64,000 nucleotides of DNA from RYN-230 sp963760405 (GCA_963760405.1 CAVXCV010000006.1:1-64000), one strand, 5' to 3'; positions 26,027-34,791 are shown, numbered from the stretch's first letter. Made by a program: numbers and translations. Notes: generated by a model not told the origin, from the sequence alone.

Positions 26027-26800
26027 TTACGGCAGGCTGGCCACCAGTTCGTGCACGGGCTTGCGGCGGCCGGTGTAGAACGGGATCTCCACCCGGGTGT
26101 GCAGCCGGGCCCGCGCACCGCGCAGATGCCGCATCAGGTCCACGATCCGGTGCAGCTCATCGGCTTCGAAAGCGAGCATCCACTCGTAGTCGTTGAGCGC
26201 GAAGCAGGCCACTGTGTTGGCCCGGACGTCGGGGTACTCGCGGGCCATCTTGCCGTGCTCGGCGAGCAGCTCCCGGCGCTGCGCCGGGTCGAGCAGGTAC
26301 CAGTCGTAGGACCGGACGAATGGGTACACGGACACGTAGTTACGGGGCTCCTCCTCGGCCAGGAACGCCGGGATGTGCCCCTTGTTGAACTCCGCGGGCC
26401 GGTGCAGCGCCATGGCTGACCAGACCGGCTCGCTGGCCCGGCCGAGCGCGGTCCGGCGGAACAGGCTGTACATCTCCTGCAGGTCATCCGGGGTAGGCGC
26501 GATCCACCAGAGCATGTAGTCGGCGTCGGCCCGCATGCCTTGCAGGTCATAGCACCCGCGGGTGACCACGCCCTTGCCCGTGGCCTGCTCGGACAGCGCG
26601 GCGACTTCGTCGGCCAGGCCGTCCCGGCCGACCCCGGTGACCGCCGCGGCTGCCTCCAGCGCGCCGGATCCGGTTATCCGGAACACCGACCACATGGTGT
26701 ACCGGATGAGCTGGTTCAGATCGCGGGCGCGCAGCCGCTCCGGCGCTGGCTCGGGGGTGCCTTCTGGGATCACCGGGGTGGTGCCGTCGGTCGCTGCCAT
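26027..26800 (-). CDS. hemQ: Coproheme decarboxylase (HemQ)
   Basis: Last step of the coproporphyrin-dependent haem pathway: peroxide-dependent removal of two propionate carboxyls from coproheme. Chlorite-dismutase-like fold, about 257 residues. SVYPFVRSYDWYLL carries the catalytic Tyr, and EHGKMAREYPDVRANTVACF carries the region of the proximal haem His, both conserved in actinobacterial HemQ. Start at ATG 26800 (MAATDGTTP), preferred over 26818; it overlaps or abuts the end of hemG, so the two are translationally coupled. HemE is encoded 3.3 kb away on the same strand. Confidence 0.92.
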   Translation of the reverse strand: MAATDGTTPVIPEGTPEPAPERLRARDLNQLIRYTMWSVFRITGSGALEAAAAVTGVGRDGLADEVAALSEQATGKGVVTRGCYDLQGMRADADYMLWWIAPTPDDLQEMYSLFRRTALGRASEPVWSAMALHRPAEFNKGHIPAFLAEEEPRNYVSVYPFVRSYDWYLLDPAQRRELLAEHGKMAREYPDVRANTVACFALNDYEWMLAFEADELHRIVDLMRHLRGARARLHTRVEIPFYTGRRKPVHELVASLP

Positions 26801-26804
26801 ACCC

Positions 26805-28262
26805 CTATTGTCGGGCATGGCCCTGGCCGGCCAGGCCGGGGGTGCGGGCCTGCAGCCCGGCCAGCACCTGCCTGGCCGCGGCCTGGGCGGTCCCGATGCA
26901 GGCCGGGATGCCGACGCCAGCGTAAGCCGCGCCGCAGGCGGCCAGCCCGGGCTGCGCGGCCAGGCTGGCTTGGATCCGGGCCACCCGGTCCAGGTGCCCC
27001 ACGGTGTACTGCGGCAGCGCGCCGCCCCACCGGGTGACCACGGCGTCCGCTGGCGGCCCCTGCACCCCGGTCGCGGTGGCCAGGTCAGCGGCGGCGAGCG
27101 CGGCCAGCTCGGCGTCGTCCCGTTGCAGCACGGCCTCCTCGCCGATCCGGCCCACCGAGCAGCGGATCAGGACCAGCCCGGCCGCCCGGTGCTGCAGGTG
27201 CGGCCATTTCACCGAGGAGAACGTGACGGCCTTGACCGGCCGGCCGTTGACCGCCGGGACCAGGTACCCGCTGCCCTCGGGCAGGCGGGGGAACGCAGCG
27301 GCCGGGTAGGCGAGCGTCACGATCGCCATGCTCGCGTAGCTGATCTCGGCGAGCGCGGCCCGGGCGGCGGCGGCGCCGGGCACCCCGTCCAGCAGCCGGC
27401 TGGCCGGCCGCCCGGGCAGGGCGAGGATGACGGCGTCGGCGTCCAGGTGTTCCGGCGCGTGCGCCGAGCCGATGGTCAGCCGCCAGCCAGCCGCGGCCGG
27501 AACCAGCTCGCGGACCATCGCGCTGGTGCGCAGCTGCGCGCCGGACGCGGCCGCGACCGCGGGCGGCAGCGTGCCGAGGCCGCCGGTGAGCGTGGTGAAG
27601 AGCGGCGGTGGCGCGGCCGGGGGGCCCGGCGGGGGCGGGGGCAGCAGCGATGCGGCCGCAGCGGCCAGTGACGCCTGGCGGCGGGACGCCTCAGCCAGCC
27701 CGGGCAGGGTCGCCTCGAAGGACAGTTCCTCTGACCGGCCCGCGTACACCCCACCGAGCAGCGGGTCGACCAGCCGGTCCACCACCTCCTGGCCGAACCG
27801 GGCGGACACGAAGCTGGCTACCGGCACATCGGCGTCCCGGGCGGTGGCGGGCAGCTCCGGCTCGCGGCTGGCCCGGGCCAGCCCGGCCGCGGACAGCACT
27901 CCGCTGCGGCCGAGCGCGGCGAGATCGCCAGGCACGCCCATGAACTGCCGGGCGGGCAGCGGATGCATCCCGCCCCGGCTCCAGATCCGGGCGGCGACGG
28001 CGCCCGGGCTCACCCGCTGCCCGTCCAGCCCGGCCCCGCGGATCAGCTCCACCCCTTCCGGGCGGCGGGCCAGCAGGGCCTCGGCCCCGTCATCCACGCT
28101 GACGCCCGCGATCTCGGCCAGCGACAGCTTGCCGCCCAGCCGGGCCGCGCCCTCCAGCAGGATCACCTGCACCGGCTCGCCACGCAGGAAATACGCGGCG
28201 GCGAGCCCGGCGATGCCACCGCCGACGATCGCGACCACCGGCCGCGCCCCGGACTGTTCCAC
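26805..28262 (-). CDS. hemG: Coproporphyrinogen III oxidase, HemY/HemG type
   Basis: FAD enzyme that oxidises coproporphyrinogen III to coproporphyrin III in actinobacteria (historically protoporphyrinogen oxidase). 485 residues. The N-terminal FAD fold reads VVAIVGGGIAGLAAAYFL with the following EGAARLGGKLS; the C-terminal FAD closure is PGLAACGAAYAGVGIPACIG. GTG start at 28262. It precedes hemQ with essentially no gap. No ferrochelatase gene lies in the window. The Pro/Gly-rich loop PPPPPGPPAAPPPLF in the middle is longer than I would expect and may be a linker expansion. Confidence 0.9.
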   Translation of the reverse strand: MEQSGARPVVAIVGGGIAGLAAAYFLRGEPVQVILLEGAARLGGKLSLAEIAGVSVDDGAEALLARRPEGVELIRGAGLDGQRVSPGAVAARIWSRGGMHPLPARQFMGVPGDLAALGRSGVLSAAGLARASREPELPATARDADVPVASFVSARFGQEVVDRLVDPLLGGVYAGRSEELSFEATLPGLAEASRRQASLAAAAASLLPPPPPGPPAAPPPLFTTLTGGLGTLPPAVAAASGAQLRTSAMVRELVPAAAGWRLTIGSAHAPEHLDADAVILALPGRPASRLLDGVPGAAAARAALAEISYASMAIVTLAYPAAAFPRLPEGSGYLVPAVNGRPVKAVTFSSVKWPHLQHRAAGLVLIRCSVGRIGEEAVLQRDDAELAALAAADLATATGVQGPPADAVVTRWGGALPQYTVGHLDRVARIQASLAAQPGLAACGAAYAGVGIPACIGTAQAAARQVLAGLQARTPGLAGQGHARQ

Positions 28263-28407
28263 CCGATCACCTTAGGCCGTGCCCGGGCGGGCTGGATCCC
28301 GCGCCCGGCGGGTATGGAGTCGTCCTGTGACGAGCATCGGCGCCAACCGGCGGCACTGGAACCAGATCAGCCGGGGGGCAAGAGCGAAGAACCAGGCGGC
28401 GAGCCAC

Positions 28408-28447
28408 GGCCCTGGGTGCGGGCGACCTGCACCCGGCACCCAGGGCC
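28408..28447 (-). terminator. Strong hairpin with a competing inner arm
   Basis: GGCCCTGGGTGC (28408-28419) pairs perfectly with GCACCCAGGGCC (28436-28447). A second GCACCC at 28429-28434 could pair with the same GGGTGC, giving an alternative shorter stem. It lies between the stop of the small gene at 28487 and the hemG start, both on the minus strand. It is a terminator for the former or an attenuator for the latter. Confidence 0.5.
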
Positions 28448-28486
28448 TGCGGCGTCAGGCCGCGGCCGGCCAGAAGCCCGGCGAAT

Positions 28487-28748
28487 TTATGACTCGACGA
28501 GCATCACGACCGTTTCCGGACGTACCCCGTCATACTTCATGGCCTCGGCCGCCTCTTTGCTCTCCAGCGCCCGCCGGAAGGTGTCCGCGTCGGGCGCTTC
28601 CACGATCAGCCCGACCCTGTTCGTCTTTTCTGGGTCGGTGAACGTGCGCGCCGTCATACCCATGAGTCCGAAGAACTCTTCCCGCTTCGGTGAGGCAAGC
28701 CAGTGGTTCGACGTCGTTGACCTCGTGGAACACAATCATTGTTGCCAT
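28487..28748 (-). CDS. Small conserved-looking protein, single frameshift
   Basis: Starts as MATMIVFHEVNDV at ATG 28748, then one extra base near 28705 moves the frame. The continuation HWLASPKREEFFGLMGMT leads to VGLIVEAPDADTFRRALESK and the stop at 28487. Reconstructed, it is about 86 residues with a ferredoxin-like alternation of strands and helices, similar in feel to small ABM/DUF1330-like proteins, though I do not recognise the family with certainty. The shift could be real or a sequencing error. Upstream of hemG, separated by a hairpin. Confidence 0.55.
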
Positions 28749-29028
28749 CGTGAGCCCCCCTAATGGCGCTGCTCGGCTGAGCCGTGCGCCGCAGCCCGAC
28801 ACTACTCCGGTTTCGGCTGCTATTACGGTTTCAGCGGACCTGGCCCAGCCCGGCCGTTGACCGGGCAACGTTGACCGGGCCACCGCAGCCTGATGCGGCA
28901 CCAGCGCGCTGCCCCTCAACGATCATGTGCCCGGGGCGGCTGGAGCCCGGGATGACGATGGGGCGGGCGTTGTGAAGCTGTGATCTTGGCGGCGGAACCG
29001 GGCTGGTGCCGCGGCGCGTCCCAGCGGC

Positions 29029-30050
29029 ATGACATTGTCCGTGATTGTCCGCAGTGCGGCACGGGAAACGCGGGCCCGCCGGGCCCGGGCCGCCGCCTGC
29101 GGTGCGCTGGTCGCGGGGATCTGCCTGCTGGGCGCTGGCTGCTCGGCAGGCTCCTCCTCATCGTCGTCCGCCCCGGGTGCGCTGGCCAATCCGGCCGGCC
29201 AGGCGGTGGCTCCGCCTGCGGCCCACGACGCGGCCGGGCCGGCTGTGGCCGGATCCGGTACGGCCGCTTCCAGCGCGGGCGCGGCGGGGCAGCCCACAGG
29301 CAGCGGGGCCCGGCTGTCACTGCCCGGCCCGGCCACCCAGTCCATCATCTACACCGCCTCGCTGACCGAGCGCGCGGCGGACCTCACCCGGGCAGCCACC
29401 CAGGCCGCGCAGCTGGCCCGGGCAGCCGGCGGTTACGTCGCCAGCGAGAGCACGGCGCTGAACCGGGCGCACCCGGACCGGTCCACCATCCGGATGCAGC
29501 TGAAGATCCCGGCCCCGGCCTACCAGAGCACGCTGAGCACGCTCGGGGTACAGCTCGGCCGCCAGCTCACGCTGGCCCAGCGGGCCCAGGACGTCACCGG
29601 GACGGTGGCCGACGTGGCCAGCCGGGTTGCCTCCGCGCAGGCCGCGATCACCCAGCTGCGCGCGCTGCTCGCCCGGGCCGGGTCAGTCGGCGACCTGCTC
29701 AGTGTGCAGGACGAGATCAACACCTACGAGGCCAACCTCGAAGCGCTGCAGGCCCAGCAGCGTGCGCTCAGCCAGCAGACCGCCTTCAGCACGGTGAACC
29801 TGCTGCTGGTGGCCACGCCGGTGCGCCACGCCGTCAAGTCACAGCACAAGGCGGCTGGCTTCCTCGGCGGCCTGGCCGCTGGCTGGCATGGCCTGGTCCG
29901 GGTCGTCACGGCGCTGCTGACCGGGGCCGGCGCCGTGCTCCCGTTCGCGGTCATCCTGGTGCCCGCGGGGTACCTGGCCTACCGCAGGTACGGCCGCCGG
30001 CTGCTCCGGCGCCCGCCCGCGGCCGGCCCGGCCCGGCACCGGCCGAGTAG
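29029..30050 (+). CDS. DUF4349 domain protein, probable lipoprotein/membrane-anchored
   Basis: About 340 residues. An N-terminal export signal (ARAAACGALVAGICLLGAGC) ends in a near-lipobox Cys at about residue 38, followed by a Ser/Ala/Gly linker. The DUF4349 core runs from about 105 to 265 (SIIYTASLTERAADLTRAAT, YVASESTALNRAHPDRSTI, coiled-coil around DLLSVQDEINTYEANLEALQ). A C-terminal TM helix (VLPFAVILVPAGYLAYRRYG) follows. The frame does not stop where expected: it continues through antisense hemE sequence to 31569. A TAG in the next frame at 30048-30050 is probably the true end, implying one indel in the GC-rich tail. Convergent with hemE. Confidence 0.75.
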
Positions 30051-30054
30051 CGGC

Positions 30055-31131
30055 CTAGGGCCCGGCTGGCTCGCGCGCGGACACCTCGTGCACCAGGTCA
30101 GTCAGCCGGGCCAGGGCGTCCGGGCTGGTGTCCGGCAGCACCCCATGCCCGAGATTGAACACGTGCCCCTCGGCGGTACGGCCGCGGCCGATCACATCCC
30201 TGGCCCGCGGCTCGATCACCTCCCACGGGGCGAGCAGGATGGCGGGGTCCAGGTTGCCCTGCAGCGCCTTGCCGGGATCCACCCGGCGGACCGCCTCGTC
30301 CAGCGGGACCCGCCAGTCCACCCCGACCACGTCGGCACCGGCCTCGCTCATCAGGCCGAGCAGCTCGCCGGTGGCCACGCCGAAATGGATCCGCGGCACC
30401 CCGGTGTCCGCGAGCGCGGCAAAGACGCGCCTGCTGTGCGGCAGCACGCCGGCCCGGTAGTCCTCCGGGCTGACCGCGCCCGCCCACGAGTCGAACAGCT
30501 GCACCGCGGACGCGCCCGCGGCGACCTGGACCCGCAGGAAGGTAATGGTGATGTCGGCCAGCCTGCCGAGCAGCGCATGCCACAGCTCCGGGCGGCCGTA
30601 CATGAGGGACTTCGTCAGCTCATGGTTCTTGGACGGCCCGCCCTCGATCAGGTAGGAGGCGAGGGTGAACGGGCCGCCCGCGAAGCCGATCAGCGGCCGC
30701 GGCCCCAGCTCGGCGGTGAGCATGCCGATCGCCGTGGTGATGAACTCCAGATCGTCCGGGGCCAGGTCGCGCAGCCGGGCCAGGTCGCGCTCCTCCCGGA
30801 TCGGCTCGCCGACCACCGGCCCGACGCCCGGCTTGATGTCGATATCCAGTCCGGCCGCGCGGAGCGGGACCACGATGTCGCTGAACACGATGGCAGCGTC
30901 CACCGGGTACCGGCGCAGCGGCTGCAGGGTGATCTCGGTGATGACCTCCGGCTGGAAGCAGGCCTTCAGCATCGGCATGCCGCCGCGAGCCCGGCGGTAC
31001 TCGGGCAGCGAGCGGCCCGCCTGCCGCATGTACCAGACCGGGGTGTACGGCACCGGCTGGCGGCGGCAAGCACGCAGGAACGGCGATTCCTGCAGCGCGG
31101 CGGCCGGAATTGGGCTGGACTGTGCGTTCAC
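30055..31131 (-). CDS. hemE: Uroporphyrinogen decarboxylase
   Basis: Converts uroporphyrinogen III to coproporphyrinogen III. 358 residues, full length. The N-terminal signature PVWYMRQAGRSLPEYR contains the substrate-binding Arg residues, and IVFSDIVVPLRAAGLDIDIK provides the catalytic Asp. GFAGGPFTLASYLIEGG and the C-terminal NLGHGVLPDTSPD are also diagnostic. ATG start at 31131. Same strand as hemG and hemQ but separated from them by the DUF4349 gene on the other strand, so it has its own promoter in the 157 bases shared with the zinc-ribbon gene. Confidence 0.95.
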   Translation of the reverse strand: MNAQSSPIPAAALQESPFLRACRRQPVPYTPVWYMRQAGRSLPEYRRARGGMPMLKACFQPEVITEITLQPLRRYPVDAAIVFSDIVVPLRAAGLDIDIKPGVGPVVGEPIREERDLARLRDLAPDDLEFITTAIGMLTAELGPRPLIGFAGGPFTLASYLIEGGPSKNHELTKSLMYGRPELWHALLGRLADITITFLRVQVAAGASAVQLFDSWAGAVSPEDYRAGVLPHSRRVFAALADTGVPRIHFGVATGELLGLMSEAGADVVGVDWRVPLDEAVRRVDPGKALQGNLDPAILLAPWEVIEPRARDVIGRGRTAEGHVFNLGHGVLPDTSPDALARLTDLVHEVSAREPAGP

Positions 31132-31288
31132 ATCAGCGATGCTCTCATAGGATCTTCCCGGTTCCGCCGCATCCGCCCAGGTGACATCCGGACACGCCGC
31201 CCGAGATCCACCGATCCGGGCCGGCTGCGTGCCACGATCGGGTCAGCCAGAGTGGCGATGAGTTTGGTGGCGAGGAGGTCACGACGTC

Positions 31289-31504
31289 GTGAGCCCGACA
31301 GTCCGGTTCTGCCCCGACTGCGCGGCGGATCAGCCGTTTCTGCAGGTGCATGGCGATGTGGGCGGGTGCCCGGACAGCCCGGACGGCAGCTGCCCGGAGT
31401 GGTATTGCGCGGGCTGCGGGGCCGCCTACGTGATCGAGTTCGTCCCGGCCCAGGCCACCGCCCGGATGCCCGGAATCGCGGAGTTGCCCGGACGCGTCGC
31501 GTGA
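31289..31504 (+). CDS. Small zinc-ribbon protein
   Basis: 71 residues. Four cysteine pairs or singles in FCPDCAADQPFLQV, GGCPDSPDGSC and WYCAGCGAAYV make a rubredoxin/zinc-ribbon knuckle. It starts at GTG 31289 with GAGGAGG about 12 bases upstream. Such peptides often precede DUF3000/rnd in actinobacteria, but no function is known. Divergent from hemE. Confidence 0.7.
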   Translation: MSPTVRFCPDCAADQPFLQVHGDVGGCPDSPDGSCPEWYCAGCGAAYVIEFVPAQATARMPGIAELPGRVA

Positions 31505-31534
31505 TGCCGGGCCGGAACGTCGTACGCTCTGCAT

Positions 31535-32242
31535 ATGAGGCCGGTCAGCGGGCCCGTGCCGCCAGGTGAACCTATGGTTCCAGGCAGGCCAGGTGCACGA
31601 GGGAAAGTAGGGGAATCGGCAGGCGCTGATCCGGCGGTGGCCGTTTTCCAGTCCATCGCCGCCGGGCTCCTGGCCCAGCGCGACGAGCTGACCGGGCTGC
31701 GGCCGGAACTGAGCTTCGAGGACGTTCCCGCACCCCGCACCCTGGCCCCGTACGCCAGCGCGGTCGCGGCCACGGTGATCCTGGACGACGCCGAGATCGC
31801 CAGCGGCCGGCTGGTCCTGCTCTTCGACCCAGCGGGCCAGCAGGGCTGGGCCGGGCCACTGCGAGTGATCATCTACGTCCGCGCCGACCTCGACCCGGAA
31901 ATCGCCGCTGACCCGCTGATCGGCCAGGTCGGCTGGAGCTGGCTGACCGAGGCGCTGGACAGCCGGACCTCGGGTTATGCCGAGCCGAGCGGCACGGTGA
32001 CCCGGGTGGTGACCGAGGGCTTCGGCGCCAAGCAGGAGGAACCTGCCGCCACCGGGTTCGAGCTGCGCGCGTCCTGGTCGCCTGTGGTAGTGGCGGAGGC
32101 GGCCGAGGCGGAGCTGACCGGCGCCGCGCTCGACGGGCACATGGCCGCCTGGTGCGAGGTGCTGTGCACCGCCGCCGGGCTACCGCCACTGGCGGCCGGG
32201 GTAGCCGCGTTCCGGCCCGCGGGCCACCGGCGGCGGCGGTGA
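31535..32242 (+). CDS. DUF3000 family protein
   Basis: About 235 residues (perhaps starting at ATG 31574). Conserved actinobacterial sequence ELSFEDVPAPRTLAPYASAV, then GWSWLTEALDSR and the C-terminal WCEVLCTAAGLPPL. Function unknown. It is regularly the gene upstream of rnd in actinobacteria. Its TGA overlaps an in-frame GTG of the RNase D gene (GTGA), and a better start for rnd follows 36 bases later, so the pair is an operon. Confidence 0.85.
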   Translation: MRPVSGPVPPGEPMVPGRPGARGKVGESAGADPAVAVFQSIAAGLLAQRDELTGLRPELSFEDVPAPRTLAPYASAVAATVILDDAEIASGRLVLLFDPAGQQGWAGPLRVIIYVRADLDPEIAADPLIGQVGWSWLTEALDSRTSGYAEPSGTVTRVVTEGFGAKQEEPAATGFELRASWSPVVVAEAAEAELTGAALDGHMAAWCEVLCTAAGLPPLAAGVAAFRPAGHRRRR

Positions 32243-32277
32243 CCGGGGAGAGCACGCGGCAGCGGGCGGGGGGATCA

Positions 32278-33750
32278 GTGGAGAACCAGTCGGCCGGTCC
32301 GGTCCTGGCTGATCAGGATCAGCCGGGCGCCGCGGAGGCGGGTGCGGGCGAGCCAGCCACAGCGGAAGAGCCCGAGCGGCCGGAGGCGGTACCGCTGCTG
32401 GAGCCACGGGACGGCCTGCCCCCGCTGGTGAACACCGCGGCGGCGTTCAGCGAGACGATCAGCGCGCTGGCCGCAGGCAAGGGACCGGTGGCGGTGGACG
32501 CCGAGCGCGCCTCCGGCTTCCGCTATGGCCACCGTGCCTTCCTGGTCCAGCTGCGGCGCGAGGGCGCGGGCACCGCGCTCATCGACCCAGTCGCCTGCCC
32601 TGACCTGTCCGCGCTGGACGAGGCCCTGGCCGATACCGAGGCCGTGCTGCACGCCGCCTCCCAGGACCTGCCCTGCCTGGCGGAACTCGGCTACCGGCCG
32701 CGGCGGCTGTTCGACACCGAGCTCGCCGGGCGGCTGCTGGGATACCCGCGGGTGGGCCTCGGCCCGCTGGTTGAGAACGTGCTCGGGCTGGCCCTGGAAA
32801 AGGGGCACGCCGCGGCGGACTGGTCCACCCGCCCATTGCCGGAGGACTGGCTGCGGTACGCCGCGCTCGACGTGGAGGTACTGGTCGACCTGCGGGACGT
32901 GCTGGCCGCGGAGCTGGACGCTCAGGGCAAGGCCGAGTGGGCGCGGCAGGAATTCGCCGCCGTGCTGGCGGCCGGGCCGCCGCCGCCACGTGCGGATCCG
33001 TGGCGGCGCACCTCCGGTATCCACCGTGTCCGCAGCCGCCGCGGCCTGGCCATCGTCCGGGAACTCTGGCTGGAACGCGACAAGATCGCCCGGCGGCGGG
33101 ACCTGTCACCCGGCCGGGTCCTGCCGGATTCCGCTATCGTCGAGGCGGCCAGGAGCGCTCCCACCACCGCGGCCGCGCTGGCCGTGGTGCCCGGCTTCAA
33201 GGGGCGCGGCGCGAAACGGCACGCTACCGAGTGGCTCGCCGCGATCCGCCGGGCGAACGCCCAGGCCGACCAGGCGCTGCCGCGGCCTGCCGGGCAGGCC
33301 GCGGACGGGCCGCCGCCCGCGCACCGGTGGCACGAGCGTGACCCCGCGGCGGCGCAGCGGCTGGCCGCGGTCCGCACGGCGATCGCGGCGCTCGCCGATG
33401 AGCACTCGCTGCCCGCGGAGAACCTGGTGCAGCCCGACGCGGTGCGCCGGCTGGCGTGGCAGCCACCCGATCCGGTCAGCGGCCCGGCGGTAGCCGCCGA
33501 CCTGGCTGGCTACGGTGCCCGGTCCTGGCAGGTCGAGCTGACCGCGGTGCCGATCGCCGGCGCGCTGCTGCGGCTGGCGGAAAAGAACGGCGCCGAAGCC
33601 AGCCCGGCCTCGAGCCGAGTCAGCGAGCAGATCCCAGTCTGGCCACCCGCCCCGCCCTGGATGGCCGGAAACTGTCCGAGCCGCCGCGTAGTCTCGTCCG
33701 GTACGCACGAACCGGCCGCGAGGCACGGCCCGGCAGGAGAGGCGGCGTGA
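32278..33750 (+). CDS. rnd: Ribonuclease D
   Basis: 3'-5' exoribonuclease of the DEDD superfamily with an HRDC domain; matures stable RNA 3' ends. The first catalytic pair is Asp74/Glu76 in PVAVDAERASGF. ASQDLPCLAEL and FDTELAGRLLG hold the second Asp region, and YAALDVEVLVDLRDVL holds the last Asp. HRDC-like helices follow from about 240. GTG 32278 follows a GGGCGGGGGG ribosome site; GTG 32239, overlapping the DUF3000 stop, is the alternative. After the normal end (LLRLAEKNG) the frame continues about 57 residues (ASPASSRVSEQIPVWPPAP), an unusual tail that may not be functional. Confidence 0.88.
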   Translation: MENQSAGPVLADQDQPGAAEAGAGEPATAEEPERPEAVPLLEPRDGLPPLVNTAAAFSETISALAAGKGPVAVDAERASGFRYGHRAFLVQLRREGAGTALIDPVACPDLSALDEALADTEAVLHAASQDLPCLAELGYRPRRLFDTELAGRLLGYPRVGLGPLVENVLGLALEKGHAAADWSTRPLPEDWLRYAALDVEVLVDLRDVLAAELDAQGKAEWARQEFAAVLAAGPPPPRADPWRRTSGIHRVRSRRGLAIVRELWLERDKIARRRDLSPGRVLPDSAIVEAARSAPTTAAALAVVPGFKGRGAKRHATEWLAAIRRANAQADQALPRPAGQAADGPPPAHRWHERDPAAAQRLAAVRTAIAALADEHSLPAENLVQPDAVRRLAWQPPDPVSGPAVAADLAGYGARSWQVELTAVPIAGALLRLAEKNGAEASPASSRVSEQIPVWPPAPPWMAGNCPSRRVVSSGTHEPAARHGPAGEAA

Positions 33751-33754
33751 GCTG

Positions 33755-34120
33755 ATGCCCGGAATCGCAAGCCTGGTCATGGTCAACCTGGACTGCGCCG
33801 ATCCCCCGGCCCTGGCCGGGTTCTACCACCACCTGCTGGGCTGGGAGATCACGCACAGCGAGGACGAGTACGCGATGATCAGCGACGGCTCGACGACCAT
33901 CGGGTTCGGCCGCCTGGACGGGTATGCGGCGCCGGGCTGGCCGGACCAGGCCACCCCGAAGCGCTATCACCTGGACACCTACGTGGACGACCTGGACAAG
34001 GCCACGGCGGCCTGCCTGGAGCTCGGCGCGGGCAAGCCGGATTTCCAGCCCGGCGCGGGCCGCTGGGTGGTGCTCACCGACCCGGCCGGGCATCCGTTCT
34101 GCCTGTGCCTCCGGCCGTAG
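33755..34120 (+). CDS. VOC/glyoxalase-like domain protein
   Basis: 121 residues, a single vicinal-oxygen-chelate domain with two beta-alpha-beta-beta-beta modules: LVMVNLDCADPPALAGFYHH and KRYHLDTYVDDLDKATAACL. A conserved end reads WVVLTDPAGHPFCLC. The metal ligands His (YHLD) and a Glu equivalent are only partly visible, so it may bind a ligand rather than catalyse. It starts four bases after rnd and ends ten before the methyltransferase, so it is in the same operon. Confidence 0.8.
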   Translation: MPGIASLVMVNLDCADPPALAGFYHHLLGWEITHSEDEYAMISDGSTTIGFGRLDGYAAPGWPDQATPKRYHLDTYVDDLDKATAACLELGAGKPDFQPGAGRWVVLTDPAGHPFCLCLRP

Positions 34121-34130
34121 CCGCAGGCCG

Positions 34131-34688
34131 ATGAGGGGACTGTGCTGGGCGTCGCTCGGCTCGCCGGTGGGCCCGCTGGCGGTGGGGTGCAGCGCCGAGG
34201 GCGTAGCCCAGGTGTGTTTCCGGGCCCCGGGCGGGCACCCGGCCGAGCCCGGCCCTGCTGCGGCTGATCCCGCCGCGGGCCCGGCCCAGGTGGCGCTCGC
34301 CGTCGCAGCCCGGGACCAGCTGGCCGAGTACTTCGCCGGGCAGCGCCAGGTGTTCGACCTGCCGGTCGACTGGACCGGGGTGTCGCGGGCCCGGCAGCGG
34401 GTCCTGTCCATGCTGTTCGGCTCGGTCGGCTACGGCCAGACCGTCACCTACGGGGAGCTCGCGCAGCGGTCGGTAGCCGGGCCGGACGGCATCTCGCTCC
34501 CGGCCCGGGCCATCGGCCGGATCATGGGCTCGAACCCGCTTCCGCTGATCGTGCCATGTCATCGCGTGGTGGCCGGGAACGGGCTGGGCGGCTACAGCGG
34601 GGGCACCGGCATCGAGATCAAGCGCTGGCTGCTGATCTTCGAGGGTGCGCTCCCGGTCACGCTGGACTGGGACGCGGCCCGTGCCTGA
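34131..34688 (+). CDS. ogt: Methylated-DNA-protein cysteine methyltransferase
   Basis: Suicide repair of O6-alkylguanine. 185 residues. The acceptor Cys is residue 143 in IVPCHRVVAGNG, and the Asn/Arg helix FGSVGYGQTVTYGELAQRS precedes it. ATG 34131 lies ten bases after the VOC gene; the frame is open to 33924 but upstream codons overlap the VOC gene and lack homology. The stop codon lies within the first unit of a 14-bp tandem repeat that follows, so repeat changes leave the protein intact. Confidence 0.92.
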   Translation: MRGLCWASLGSPVGPLAVGCSAEGVAQVCFRAPGGHPAEPGPAAADPAAGPAQVALAVAARDQLAEYFAGQRQVFDLPVDWTGVSRARQRVLSMLFGSVGYGQTVTYGELAQRSVAGPDGISLPARAIGRIMGSNPLPLIVPCHRVVAGNGLGGYSGGTGIEIKRWLLIFEGALPVTLDWDAARA

Positions 34689-34774
34689 GCAACGGTGCCT
34701 GAGCAACGGTGCCTGAGCAACGGTGCCTGAGCAACGGTGCCTGAGCAACGGTGCCTGAGCAACGGTGCCTGAGC
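34681..34774. repeat. 14-bp tandem repeat, six full copies plus ten bases
   Basis: Unit GTGCCTGAGCAACG repeats perfectly at 34681, 34695, 34709, 34723, 34737 and 34751, then GTGCCTGAGC. It starts inside the last codons of ogt and fills the gap to the convergent mutT1 gene. Units are identical, so expansion is recent. No dyad is present within the unit. Confidence 0.95.
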
Positions 34775-34791
34775 GGCCGAGCGGCCTGCTC

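Noticed and set aside
34681..34774. CRISPR array
   Set aside because: Units are contiguous 14-base copies without spacers, so this is a simple tandem repeat.
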